Positions 11,616 through 23,655 of a stretch of 64,000 bases of DNA are shown piece after piece. The DNA is from Amphirosellinia nigrospora (taxonomy: Eukaryota; Ascomycota; Sordariomycetes; Xylariales; Xylariaceae): positions 5,367,569 through 5,431,568 of the forward strand of contig SCHM01000002.1 of the NCBI GenBank assembly GCA_004123355.1, written 5' to 3'. The notes below the pieces were generated by a model, which was not told where the DNA came from, made no database searches, and worked only from the letters and a program-made list of their open reading frames with translations. Both the position numbers and the translations under genes were made by a program. Position 1 is the stretch's first letter. Every line of letters begins with the position of its first letter.

Positions 11616-14022
11616 TTAGGAACCGCCATATGAATCGAGCCGCTCATACTTTCTTTCTGCTCGTTTTGCCTCGTCTCCTTTATGGAGATCATTAAGATAG
11701 GTCTTGAAATCCCGCGATAGCTCGACGACAGCTCGTAAGTGCTCGTCTGTGATGATAACCTTACCATCTTCTCCCTTCTCGGCGTCGTACTCTGCCAGAG
11801 ACACCGCTGTCTGGAAGGCTGTTTGGCTATCAGCGAAATCACACACCTAACCAGCCGGAAAATGAATAGAGCTCACCATTTCTGATTTCTCGTCCATTCC
11901 ACTTGAGCCCTCGCATCTCATTACCACGGATATAGTCCTTGGCGTCAATATTAAGTCGCATGTAGTCACCCCGCTCCTTCGCAAGTTTGTCGATAAACGT
12001 CTGCCAAATCTGGCGCCGCTGGTCGTCGTCAAATTCTGGATAATACAGCTGTATATGCACGCGTGAAATAAATGCGTCATCGAACGAGCCGACTCGGTTC
12101 GTTGTGAGGAACAGGATCCATCATAAAACTCGAGTGCTCGGAGGAAACCTGCGACCGAGTTAGTTATGCTAGGCGTGACTCTGTCCCATTCACGTATCGA
12201 TATAAAACGTACCGGCTACGAGACTGTTGCGGACAAGATCAGCTGTAGATCGACGTTCCATGAAAACATCGGCCTCGTCTATGAGTAGAACCGCGCCCCA
12301 GCGTCTGGCGATCTTGAAGTGTGCGGTGAGATTGGCTTCTACGTCTTCCGGATCTGTTCCAATATCGCTGGCCGTAAGAACCATTAAGGGGCGCTTAGTG
12401 AAAGCGGCGATGCATTCTTTTTGCCATGTTAGCGTGGTGAATTGGTATTATGAAGAGACTTGGGTTTACCAGCAGTATAAGTCTTTCCAACCCCAGGACG
12501 CCCGTGCAGTAGGAATATCAAGCCGTGCCCTTTTCCCTGAATAAAATCGGCCGTCCAAGGTTCGCCTTTTAATGTCTCTCCATTCCTGTTAGTTCGTGCA
12601 AAGCATTTCGCCAGTGCCATCAACGTGCGTTTCCGTTGAGGCTCCATGACCAGGTGATTGACCAAGCCTTCGTCAAACTTGGGCTCCGAAAAGTCTCGGA
12701 CGTGGAGGCTTTCTAGAACGGAGTTAGTCGAGACGCTCAAAGAAGCTCCTGAGCACTTACCCCATGTTCGAGTCTTGAAAATGAAAGCTGGTATCTCAAA
12801 CTGGCAAAGGAGGTATTGATGGGGTGTCAAGGTTTCAGATTCTAGCGCGATCGAATTATAGTCTTCAAAGAGTGATGCCATCTTCCTGCTATTCTTATCA
12901 TTTGTTGACTTGATTTTGCAGACCTCGCACTTACAGTCCGATGTCCAGTTGCGACAGTCTGTGTTGCCCATGAGATCTGGCTTCTCAACTTGATCAATGT
13001 AAGATTGTATATCGACCATTACTAGGCCATCGACCTATTGTCTGGTTAGTAATTTCATAATATTTCTCAATATTACCACGTACCTCTTGGGGGAAGTCGC
13101 CCTGTGTCTTTCCTTGTATTGTCTACATTGTTTATGCAGAAGTCTCCAGTATATTTGTCCATATTTCAGCTGATTGGAAACACTTTCAGGGAGCTCGTTG
13201 GTATGATCCAGGTCTCTAACAAAAAGAACTCGTCTTTATCTTCTGTCTCGCCGTCAAACTTCGATATTAACGTGCATTTAGTTTTTCTCCCCAAATATTG
13301 ACCGTCGAATATCATTTGCCAACCTTCTACGATCCAATCCCTGGAAGGTTGCTCGAAAGTTCCTCCTTTCATTGAAGATATGGCCCGTGGGTGGGGTTCT
13401 GTGCTGCCAGTAACCTGACCCGAGATTGTCGTTAAGATTGTCGTTCCTGGTTTCCACCTGACCCATGCATACTCGAACGTATAGTATCCCTTTGCGTTCC
13501 GCTCGATCTCTGTTCGAACTTCTGGCATGATGGTTGTGTCTAGATACTGCAAAAGCAAGCTAAGATCATCATAAGCTCCCATTTCTCTTTCACATAGATC
13601 TTTTTTATCTTTTCGTCCAACATTGTCTCGGAACTGGGTTAATTCGTCGTAGTGGTGAACTAAAATAGCATAGGGCCAATTTATCACGATGTCCCAGTGA
13701 GATCTTGAGATGGATAATATTGGACCACGGACCGTAAAGCGTTCACAATAGCTGGAGAGATTAAATGAAGAGAGTATGACGGAGGAGATAGCTCGCTTGT
13801 CGGCGACAAAGTAGTTCTGGTTTTGTACGTTGTGACCAGAATAAAGGCTGCCCTACTCCGGTTTTCAATGTTACCGTCATGGTCAGGGCCTGGACCTTTA
13901 GTATCACGGTGACTTATCAGCTCATTTGTCTCTCGGTGCCGATGCTCTACTCGATATTCGATCCATGGACCCCCGGGTTCGTCTTCGGTCTCCGCCTGTG
14001 AGGCAGGCTGTTTTGGCTCCAT
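11616..14022 (-). CDS. Fungal AAA+ ATPase with DUF7025-like N-terminal region
   Basis: The multi-exon gene begins at ATG 14022 (MEPKQPASQ). The N-terminal half has WPYAILVHHYDELTQF and WIVEGWQMIFDGQYLG, typical of the DUF7025 region that precedes the ATPase in this family. The ATPase follows: Walker A GRPGVGKT near 12480, Walker B AVLLIDEADVFMERR near 12260, and a sensor or arginine-finger stretch of TTNR plus FDDAFISRVHIQLYY type near 12070. The C-terminal lid includes MRGLKWNGREIRNAFQTA. Introns are visible near 13084-13040, 12760, 12470-12422, 12212-12149 and 11880-11825. Two apparent one-base losses, at CCC 13693-13695 and near 12117, interrupt an otherwise normal frame. Substrates of these fungal AAA proteins are unknown. 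Confidence 0.8.
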
Positions 14023-14467
14023 TTTACGTTGTGCAAGTCTCAAGGTAGAAGTTAGTCGGAGTGTGTGTAGAGCCCGGCTTGATCAGATTTCTCAACTCCC
14101 ATGATTATATGAGACGGCTATTTTTGTATTATTACCCTCACCTGCTCCAGCGCCTGAAATTTAAAATAAGTTGAAAATGATACGAGTCACCCCCAATTTT
14201 TTATGCCAATAGTAATCAGTACGACAAAATCAGGTGTGGGATAAATGACTGTGATTGGTAGTCTAGTTATGGTGATGCTGCAGCCATGATTATATCCTCC
14301 TTGTGGCGTTGCATTTAATGCGCGATGACCGCCGTCGCTCAGAGCCTGCTTCGATTCTGTATTTCTAGGCCAGGCTCGAAGAAATAGGGAACTATCGATT
14401 TTCCGACGACCCACACCCACGAAAACTACCTAGGTAGTCACTTAACTATCAGTGCGGCACTTAAGAT
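14023..14467. other. Divergent promoter region
   Basis: Upstream of both the AAA gene and the DUF7708 gene. It contains a perfect palindrome ACTACCTAGGTAGT at 14425-14438 about 30 bases before the plus-strand start. Confidence 0.5.
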
Positions 14468-16341
14468 ATGGATAGCCTCACTGATTCCCGGGAGTCGCGA
14501 AGGCTTGTAAGGATGTATAGAGGCGACGTTGAGGGGAGGCTACCGTACGGCGGCAAGAGCCAGGTATTGGGTCAAGCGTTGTCTCGGGACAAGTTAAACC
14601 TAAAAGACATTGCTAACCCTTGGTGGAAGTTCTTTGACCCCCCAAAGTTATTTGAGAGCGATCGGTATGTAAATGTTAGTATAATAAGCAACAACGATGC
14701 TAATAACTAGTGTGATGTAGAAACCCTGTAACAGATGTGATAGTTATTGAGTCGAACAAGCTCCTGCGAGGATGGCACTCGTTTCTTGGTAGCTGTTCAA
14801 GCGATGATCGCCTTGATGTTACCCGGTCGGAGCCTACAATGGAAGGGGTTGCTGACTTAGTGAAGGAAATCACTGCGACGAGTCAATTGAAGAAAGAGAG
14901 CAGCCGCCGTGGGAAAGCGATGAAGTATTTCCACAAGTTCTGTAATACTGTCGATGCGCATAAGTCAATTTTGAAGATTATCCCTGAAGGTAGTGAATAT
15001 GTATCAGTTTTTGCTGGTACGCTTAATGTCATTATTCAGGTAGAAGTTTGCGCCTTACAATTTTCTACCCTGAGCTAACATTCCCTAGGCCAGTGTTAAT
15101 CACGAGCGGATTTCCGAGGGCCTTTCAGAAGCGCTTTGCACCATCAGCGAACATATTGTGGAATGCAAGATAGAGCTTGAGTTGTATCACACACAAGAAA
15201 TGATGCAGTTGATCGCAGATTTCTATGCCCATATTTTTGTCTTCCTTTCCGATGTCATGGGATGGATCACCGAGAAGAAGCGGAAAAGGCTACTCGATTC
15301 TTTTAATGAGAAGTTCTCCCAGAAATTCGATCATCAAATCGATATGATAAAGCAGAGATCGGAAAGAATCCGAAAGTTCGCTGCACAGTGTTCGAGAGCC
15401 GAGCAGCGACATGCTAGAGTTGCTGTGGAGGACTTAGCTCAGGATGTCCGTCTCGGCTTAATTGGCCAGAACAGGCGAGATGCGGAGGTTTTGTACTATG
15501 CCCGAAGAGTTGAGAGAGAATTATATGAGAGTCGCAAGGAAAGACAACAGTACGGACAGAACTTGGACTTGCTTGCAGATAAAGTCGTTAAACTGCTCGA
15601 GGACAAGGCGGTGATATGGATTGAAGATTCGCGGTCCAGGGGTATAAAGGAGAGATCGGCGATGACAGAGAGATACTTGCCGGGGTTTCCCAACCAGCTT
15701 CTCAGCGCCACCGGCGGCTACTCCTCTACGGGGTCCCCAATGTTTACCGACTGGACACCCGAAGACATTCAACTCAACTCGAAGCACTTAGAAGATTTCT
15801 TTCATCGAGATCGAGTTAGGCTTGAAGATGACCGCCTTGGGCCGACAGGTGTGGGCGCTGATGTGGTCATGCAAACCTCGGAGTGGATGAAGAATCCCAA
15901 GTCACTCTTCCTCTGGCTTGAAGGACCGCAAATCGACGCGGATGGCATCGACAATCCAATTACTGTACTTGCCAACCGTATAATACAACTAGCAGAGCAA
16001 GCTAAAGTCCCGATAGTGTCATAGTAAGTTCACATCATCTTGTTCCAAGTTCTTTCAGGCTCTCAAGCTTCACGTCAAGCTCATCTATGTGCTGTAGTTT
16101 CTGCGAACTACGTCGTGGCGAGCCCCTTAAAGCCGGAAATGGCTCGCGCGAGGCCCAGGCAAGCGTTAGCTTGATATGCGCTCTTATAAGACAGATGGTA
16201 GAGCTGCTCCTGCCCTGTTTCCCGGCAGGAGTAGATCTGTCTGAAGCTCGTTTCCGGGATCTAGATGGGTGTATCCTTACTGAGGATCTTGTTCACAACA
16301 ACTGGCAGGTCGGCTTGCTTGAGGCAAGAGCTTCACACTAA
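14468..16341 (+). CDS. DUF7708-type N-terminal module of a fungal STAND/NLR-like protein, NTPase part absent
   Basis: Four exons fit exactly in phase: 14468-14664, 14721-15039, 15089-16023 and 16098-16341, giving 564 residues. Recognisable blocks are LVRMYRGDVEGRL with NPWWKFFDPP (DUF7708 lead), a long charged coiled-coil middle (DMIKQRSERIRKFAAQCS), then SLFLWLEGPQID and FCELRRGEPLK, which in relatives lie before the P-loop-like or repeat part. Relatives usually continue beyond LDG with more sequence; here translation stops about 20 residues later at 16341. It is therefore a short or truncated member. No length errors are needed. Likely cytosolic; a role in recognition or signalling is inferred from family only. 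Confidence 0.7.
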
Positions 16342-16902
16342 CGAAATATTTCATGTTGAGAGGAGAGACTTGAAGGAAACCAGTTGGAGTTTAGGCAGGG
16401 AAAACCCGTTAACATAAAAAACGCGGAATCCCGGACCCCACAGCTGTAATTCCGCCAGCGAGCAGGAAACCGGGATTAGATTTTATCCTGCAATCATCCC
16501 TTCAGCCCAGTAACAGCTAGCTTCAGTGTCATATTCTATTTGATCGTTGCAGATACGCAAATATGTCCGACAATTGAATTTCCAAATCCGAATCACAGGG
16601 TTTATTGCTCAATTAGGAATTAACCTCCCCCTTTACGCTATGAATTGATCCTTACGCTCGCTATAAGCTCCTATGATAAATTACCTTCTTAACTCTTCCC
16701 CTTAAACCACCTACCTTACTGTTGAGAAATAAGGGTGATGTGGCTGATGGTGGAGCACAGCCACTAGGTGTGCGTAGTGGCTTGATAAACAACAGCCAGG
16801 GTTCTGTAGATAACCCTGCTACGCTGCCCCACCTTTCACATTTAAAAAACAATCCCGCTTGCTTAACTCCGAAAGGAGCCCAAGTCGCAGCATCAGGTTA
16901 AG
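16342..16902. other. Intergenic, no gene seen
   Basis: It may hold decayed C-terminal sequence of the upstream gene, but I could not recognise any conserved block. Confidence 0.4.
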
Positions 16903-18326
16903 ATGAGCATACCCTCAAGTATCAAGGGTACCTCGTCCTTAGGCTGTCGAATCAGCTCTAGACGCCCGCACAGTCTTAATGTCCCACGACCTCGCAACAT
17001 TGTGACTACGAATTCCACCTTCGAGACGTCACAGCGAGCGAGGGTCTCTGTGGCAGCGGCGCGACCCGCTAAACAAAAACAACCAGGGCGGAATGAAAAT
17101 CCAACATCGCCGCCCAGGCGGCGTAAACGTGAGGCCCCGCGGTTAAATCCATTTAATGCCTATAGGGTCACCCCATATAAGCTGGTGAATACCTATACAA
17201 GGAAGCTCCGCCTCGGGTATCCTATGCTCATTAGGAACCTGCCCGGCTTTCTGGATGGACAGAACTGGTTCGATCACACCGACAATGACGACTTCTTCAA
17301 ACCTTTGCCGGCATCCCAAAGAAAAGATTCGGGGCCTGGTTTCGATGTTCTAAAATCGATATTGTTGAAGGCCGTAACAGGCCGTGCCAAAGAGAACTCA
17401 GATCTTAATTCAAACCCTCCTGATTTGAGGACCGTATTTGATGACTTTGAGGCCGAGTGCAAAATATCACAATCTTGGTTGGAGCGTGACCATCAGCCCT
17501 ACTTTTGTTTCGCGATTGGGTCCAACGGTCACAGTTCAGAGATTACTCGCTCGAAAAGATCATTAATAGATTGCTCAAGAATAGCCGTGTCGCGCTGGGG
17601 CAGCCGTGGATAATTTTCAAAGCACCGCTAGCGTTCTTCCGCGCCGTGCACCAGTACAATTACGAACAAATAAAAGCGACCGATTCCACCGCAGAGTTGG
17701 AGAGTAGTACGGGCCATGACGAGGACTACCCTACGTGTATCAGCCGGTTGAATGGGCTAGTAGTCCTGAGGAACACGCTGACCGAGGAATTTCCATTCCC
17801 GCGCATCGTCCGTGATATCGGCCAGTCTACCTACCAGACCAAAGCATGCAACATCCGTGTTGGGGTGCGGCCGCTACGTAGTAATATGCGTTACTACAAC
17901 ACTAGCACCGTCGTGGTCGGGCAGCTGGTCGGGTATAGCGTTGTGACACTGATTCCGCCCCAAGTGAAATTGCTCAACGGCAAGTCACTGGAATTCCACG
18001 AGCGACTTGCCTGGTTGCGGAGGCGCAGAACACTACAGTTTCCGCTTGGGGTACCAAGCGTAGCGCTCAGCGGTGGTACGTGGACACGCGAGTTCGAGGC
18101 CGAGCTGACCGCATCCGGAGACATCCTCCTCGCTTCTCTAATACCTGGAGATGGTCTTCTGGTCCCCAAAGGGTGGTGGTACGGCGTACGGAGTATAAAC
18201 GACGGGCTGGAGTTACATGCAACCGTCACGTGGTTTTTGAGTTCCGACGATAGGGTCACCGGGGATGAAGAGGAATACGACCGGCCCGAGTATCGTAAGG
18301 GATTCGCTCCGTTCGTTGAGATATGA
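16903..18326 (+). CDS. JmjC/cupin-like protein lacking the usual Fe(II) ligands
   Basis: The N-terminus (about 80 residues) is basic and disordered, with PPRRRKREAPR. Then come GYPMLIRNLPGFLD and a C-terminal cupin-like block ending in LIPGDGLLVPKGWWYGVRS and HATVTWFL, the pattern of the last strands of JmjC or cupin_8 proteins. In active members the motif is usually KGWWH and an upstream HxD pair sits on the metal; here the first is KGWWY and the corresponding upstream stretch reads RYYNTSTVV. It is probably not an active 2-oxoglutarate dioxygenase. One frame shift lies in TTTT 17503-17506; adding one T joins HQPYF to LFRDWVQRS and makes 474 residues in one exon. Family assignment is moderate. 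Confidence 0.55.
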
Positions 18327-19034
18327 GAGCTTGTATCGATAGTTGTACTTGATCGGATTACTTGGGACTGTATACTGTGATCTCCCGCTTTCCCAAGAGC
18401 AGAACACACCTATGATGTAAGCTGAACTAGCTAGGGAGAACGATACCGACCAACGCTGCCTGTCTATGCTTCGTATTCTTACCTGTAAAATTATAGTTAT
18501 GCAGAATGCTCGAAATGTTTCGTACTACTATTTATTCAGCCATCCTTGTGAAAAACTATCATTATTTAGGTCTTGGTGTTTCCGAGACGTATAAGCACGG
18601 AGAGGGCCTATCATGGGTTTTGAGCGACATTGAGAGCAAGCTACACAGGCAGAAGAAATGATATTCTTAACAAAATCTAAGGTTTTTCTATATTTTACGA
18701 GTCTAATGTGAGCTTGGAGTCTTGGGTTGACAAAGAGATAGGAATTTCAATTGCGTAGTAAACGTCTAAACTTCCTTAACCTCTAAAGTCTACCCCGAAA
18801 GTTGAAAGCTGATATTCAACGTCTGTGTCAGCTGGCGAAGCTTGCCTAACTCACTGCTGCTGGCGTCTATAAAATAAAGGAGATTTAATCACCAGACACG
18901 AATCCCTAGCCGATTCGGAACCATTCGAACTCATAGTCCGTTTAGACTGAGTTTTGAATACCTCTCATTCTACCCCAATAACACACCAGGCCTCGAAGAA
19001 GTCGCACGCATATTCGACCCTTACTTTAGACGTA
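18327..19034. other. Intergenic between convergent genes
   Basis: AT-rich; nothing recognised. Confidence 0.4.
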
Positions 19035-20599
19035 TCACATGGAAGTAGATAGGTTCATAATACGCGTTGCCCGAACTCGCGAGCTCTCACCCTTCAAATA
19101 TCGACCGCTCTTGTAGCTAGATGGGATTAATTTAGTCTATCTCACGATCTGCTAAGGGGTAATTGAGCTTACCTCCAATGGAGATTGCCAAGAGAAACGT
19201 TTCGACATGTATCAAGGTACTTGAGCACTTCCCTATCAATCTCTTCTCCCCAGACAGGCATTTCCGCCAAGGCACGATACCATCGTTTGTAGAGTTCGCC
19301 AAACATGTTATCCATTTTGTCGAGAGCCTCCTGCTCGGATAAACCTTGTTTCTTCAACAGGATGATGAGATTATGCTCAACACCAGACTCCTGATATTTG
19401 ATGTTAACTAGACTTGGAGAATTCGACCTAATAAAGGGAGATATACCACGTCCTTGCTTAATGATAGAACATCATTATCCCTGAAAGTTGTTAATAGCTA
19501 TCAGCTAGGAGAAAGGGACACGTACAAATAGAGAAGGTCCGCTGCAATCTTCTCGCATTCGATGATAGACGGATGATCAAGCACCGATTGGGATATGCTG
19601 ATACCGCAGGCATGCCTACTTTAGGGATAAGTAAAAATGAGACACGCTGCCGGAAAAAATCACATACTCCAGAATAGAGTAGGCGGCCATTGCGCCAATC
19701 GAATGTCGTCGAACTTCCATGTATTCGTCAACAGTGAGCTTTTCCTGTGTTTTCTGGACCTCTACTTGACGGAGAACGCTATCGAAGTAGGCTTTGTGGG
19801 TTTTGTATAGCCTCTCTCGCTGCTCTGTTGCCATATAGATTAGCGGTTACGACATATGCGATGGTAATATCGCAGCCTTAAGACGCTTACCAGTTCCACT
19901 CTGTTTAAAAATGCTATTAGTTATCTTCTCGTTCTAATAGTGTTGATTTCGCGTACTCTTTGTAGTAGCCTTTTCCATATGGTCTGGAATGCATACCGAC
20001 TTGGATACTCTTCCTTTGAAATCGGTGGGTGTTCGTCACTCATTATTGCTATATTGGCGTCGATTTCTTGCTGTGCTAGGACAACATCATTTGAGAGATA
20101 GCCTTCGTCGAACTCTACATTATCCGTTAGACTCTGTTGCTTTGGAAATCGATGGGGGTTTCCGCCTACGATCGTCAAACAGAAAGATCTATATTCAGTT
20201 TGTTATGAGTAAATGCATTTGATAGCAGATTATCATCGCTTACCCAGTTATTCCAGTCTACCACCGTTCGAAAATCCTCTTCGTTGGCGTGAGGGGCCCA
20301 GAGAGCACTGAGAAGGGCGAACTCAGCTTCCGCATTGAACTTTGCCATCTTCTCATCCATATTATACAACCTGCTGTTTGTGTGAGATACAGACGTGGGA
20401 AAGTAGATACAAGGCAGACTCACATTGCAAACCAAGCATCAGCTTCAGATTTGACCTTCCTGTAATGAGGGTTTATGGGTGGGTCAATCGACATGATCGA
20501 GGAGAACATGTCAGGGATTTTGACGAACGTCGCGGGGTCCTGATCATAATGACAGTCATTGGCAGATGGTCCATCGTTAGCAAGGGCGTCGTTAGTCAT
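19035..20599 (-). CDS. Class I sesquiterpene synthase (BcBOT2/presilphiperfolanol-synthase-like)
   Basis: It cyclises farnesyl diphosphate. Nine exons fit in phase: 20599-20424, 20370-20244, 20133-19957, 19900-19891, 19824-19668, 19618-19526, 19480-19447, 19390-19173 and 19116-19035, giving about 357 residues. Family marks are FVKIPDMFSSI and INPHYRKVK near the start, RRHSIGAM, the NSE metal motif as NDVLSLSKD, MFGELYKRWY, and LDTCRNVSLGNLHW with a following SGRY near the end. The first metal motif, DDxxD in relatives (FDDQFDEG), reads DNVEFDEG here. Exon 4 is only 10 nt. The exon 5/6 acceptor has two in-frame choices. No homopolymer breaks are needed, so the gene looks functional. Product cannot be predicted. 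Confidence 0.9.
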
Positions 20600-21599
20600 A
20601 GCCCCTGAAGAGATGCTGTTGGTAGTGAATGTCTCTGGGGCTTAGTTTCCGATGCGCTAGAGCTCGTGGAATGAAAAACTTTTAGCGAAATTTCTGCCAT
20701 GTTCGTTTCGGTAGATAAATTCTTCCGATCACTCGTTAGAGGAGGCTTATCCGTCTGGCTACCCGTCTTAACGGATAAAACGTCACAAGGGCCTAGTATA
20801 AGGGCTTGGGAATAGCGTTATTCCGATTGATTTGAATAATTGGCTATGGCGTCAAAGGACCTGTTACTCTCTAGGTTTTCCCAAGAGGACTTGGGATCTG
20901 ACCAGCCAATATATATACACAAAATAATTCCCAATATCCCACAGACCCCTGTAGACTTGCATAGCCAGACTCTGTGTGTCTCGGTGAAGGGGTCTCAAAT
21001 AGACCGTAGGTGTGTTGCGATAGCCGGAGATATCCATTAATTCAATAAAATTGAATGGTCTCAGCAGAGACGCCGGTGTAAACAGGACGACCGCCGGCCA
21101 TAGTAAGCACCTCAGTTATTCAAAGAAGGCTTGAGCCGTGACTATCTCGTAGTATAATTTGTGGTACAGCGTCTTCGGGGAGAAAGGGAGAGTACGGTAT
21201 TAGTTATCGCCGTAATTAGCTAACGGACCGTTTAAAAAGATCCCCTTTTGGGAAGAGGAGTGCATGCACACCGGTTCCCAGAAACGTAAATTCATTCCAG
21301 GTCGTAATGCGGCATAAGGCGTCACTGCATGCCACCCCGTTGATGCATGCATCCGCTCCGCTACCAATTGGCTCTGCGATGCATACGCGGGCACACGTGT
21401 CTCTGCGGGACCTTAATGATTACGCGCTACCTATGTGGGATCGAGATGCTAACTACCTAGGTACCTAGCGGAGCTTTCCCTTTTCACCAAGCTCCTGGTC
21501 TCTACAATGATACTGTGTGCCTCGTTGGCGGCTCACTTGACTTTCATGATCTCTACTTTCCCTGGTCCTCTTCATTTTGTGGCTATATCGGTGAGACCA
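20600..21599. other. Upstream region of the terpene synthase
   Basis: AT-rich. It holds the palindromic array actacctaggtacctag at 21452-21468. Small open frames here have no recognisable family. Confidence 0.45.
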
Positions 21600-23330
21600 C
21601 CTGTGAAGATGGATACGAGCAGCGTGCGTATTTCATTTGGCAAGCCTATGTTCAAGGCCTTTAGCATGGACTCGGCATATACGAATCTCAATTCCCGTTA
21701 GTTTCTTTGGTACACCATGTGCCGCACCCCCTATTCCAACGCTGCTCTAACTCAAGGCTGATCAGCCATTTCCCAGCATCTGCCAGGTCCTAGCCTCAAG
21801 TGACCAGCAACCAACTCAGACCGTACTAGGTCCAGCTAGAAGCTCAGCTTAGCTTATTCTCGGAGTTCTCTAGAGCTTCGTGTTGCAGGAGGCACGTCTT
21901 GGCCTTGCGCAACTGCTCCATTCCACTGTCTCCGACTATACCCTCCTCACTAATACTACAACTGGCATCTTCACCGTCCTCTACAACCAGGAATTTCGTG
22001 ACGGAGACGTCGTAGTGACTCTTTTTGTAACAAGGTCTTGGGTCAAGTGCTTGGAAATTGGAGTTCGATTCAGCTAATAACCTCTTTAATGTCTCTAGGG
22101 GCTCTATTTTCTTACTTCTGAGTTCAATGTAACCTCGCCTATGCCCTCAATTCATAGACGAATTTTAGGACCTTTTCCTCTTCGCAGGCCTCCGAGGGTA
22201 GACTCCTCCAGAGGGGTCGAGACTAATCTAACCAATGCTATTCTGCCAAAGTGCCCATTTCTCAGCCCACGAAAATGATCGGACTGAAATCGGCCTTCGG
22301 AGGTGGAATTTGAACTCCCTCCCGTAGGCCAAAGTATTGTGTCCCGATTAGAGGATACTGTGACCTAAATCAAGGCCGAAGGCCTTCATCCCCGACTAGC
22401 CATTCTATAGACGGTACCGAGCATCCCCGCCGCACGGATTCCCTTTGAAGATCTAGTGCGAGTATGCCGTGGAGAAAGCATCATGTCGTTGGCAGGACAA
22501 TTCGAAGTCAATCTCGAGAAGTTACAACCTGGATTTTTCGTTGCTGACTGCCATAATTATGTATGCCAGTTCAAAAAATGTTGTGGCCCAGTGCAATGCT
22601 AACATTCTATACTCTCATCAGATGGCTCTTTGTTCCTCGGCCCTGTGCCGTCTTATACGTTGCAAAGCATAACTAGCACATGATCCGCTCCAGCATTCCG
22701 ATTTCGTTTGGGTCTGTTTCTAAAGATGGACTCTCTTGAGTTCCTCCCTGGTCCCACATGATCGGTGCCAACCGCTGCGCATCTTCTTTCGAGACCTTGT
22801 TTGCTTACACGGCGGCGAGCGAGAATATGCCCCATATGTGCATTCCGACCGCCCTCCGCTTTCGGCTGGACGTATGCGTTGGCGAGACCGCCATATACCC
22901 GTACATCGAGCAGCTCGCTAAGCAGGGCGGCTATCGAGTCGTCAATATCTTGCAGACGGAAGTTCTGGAGAAGTCTGGTCTGAAACACGGGGATAGCCAG
23001 ATGAGGAACTGCGGTATAGTAACAGTTGGACTTCTTTTACCCATTGCCACCAGCTTTTCCACTGTCCCAAATAATAAGCCGGGTGCGCCTCTGAACGAGC
23101 AAGAGATTAGGCCTGCTGTCCGATACTTAACGAAAGCTCTGGCAGATACCTACAAAACATGGCTACCAATTATTGATTACGTAGGGTGGGTATAAGCTGG
23201 ACTGTGCGCACAGACCTATTTAGATATCCGTGATTTTGAGATGGCTGACAACGCTCTCAAAGTAATATGTGAAAAGATCCTCAAGAAGGAGACCGGGCAA
23301 GTGGTCGCGGCCCTTTATGCTCGAATATTC
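21600..23330 (+). pseudogene. Class-V aminotransferase-family PLP enzyme, decayed
   Basis: The pieces run in order along the plus strand. FGKPMFKAFSMDSAYTNLNS is the N-terminal block, LHSTVSDYTLLTNTTTG with FRDGDVVV the cofactor-side block, PFEDLVRVCR and VNLEKLQPGFFVADC the middle, and FAYTAASENMPHMCIP with YIEQLAKQGGYRVV the C-terminal domain. This is the fungal family related to isopenicillin-N epimerase and hercynylcysteine-sulfoxide-lyase-like enzymes. Several stops and frame changes interrupt it. The block that should read VDGAH-like before the cofactor lysine is missing about six codons, and the usual HKW (PLP lysine) reads HNY. It is a genuine pseudogene, unlike its neighbours with single run-length breaks. 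Position beside the cyclase suggests a lost tailoring gene. Confidence 0.7.
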
Positions 23331-23655
23331 TTCTCATCTATCCTACACTCTCGTGAACCTCCATAGACTTATAAGCCGGAACCTGTGTGTCTCGATGATC
23401 CATCTCACTCTTCGGTGAAAGAATAAGACTCGCGAGACTCGTGCTACCCGATTAGTCTCGTGGGGTGATATTCTGTAAGATCTGTGTGACATGAACACCA
23501 GTAAGTAGAAGTGACAGATGTAAGGGTGTATATATGGGGACATTATGTATGTAGGACCCATGAAGAGTGAGTCTCGAGTGAAAATTTCCTGGTAATAGGG
23601 ATGAACTAGGAACTATGATAAAAAATATATTGATCGTGGTACAAAACGTATATCT
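23331..23655. other. Intergenic, no gene seen
   Basis: Short stretch between convergent genes; nothing recognised. Confidence 0.4.
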
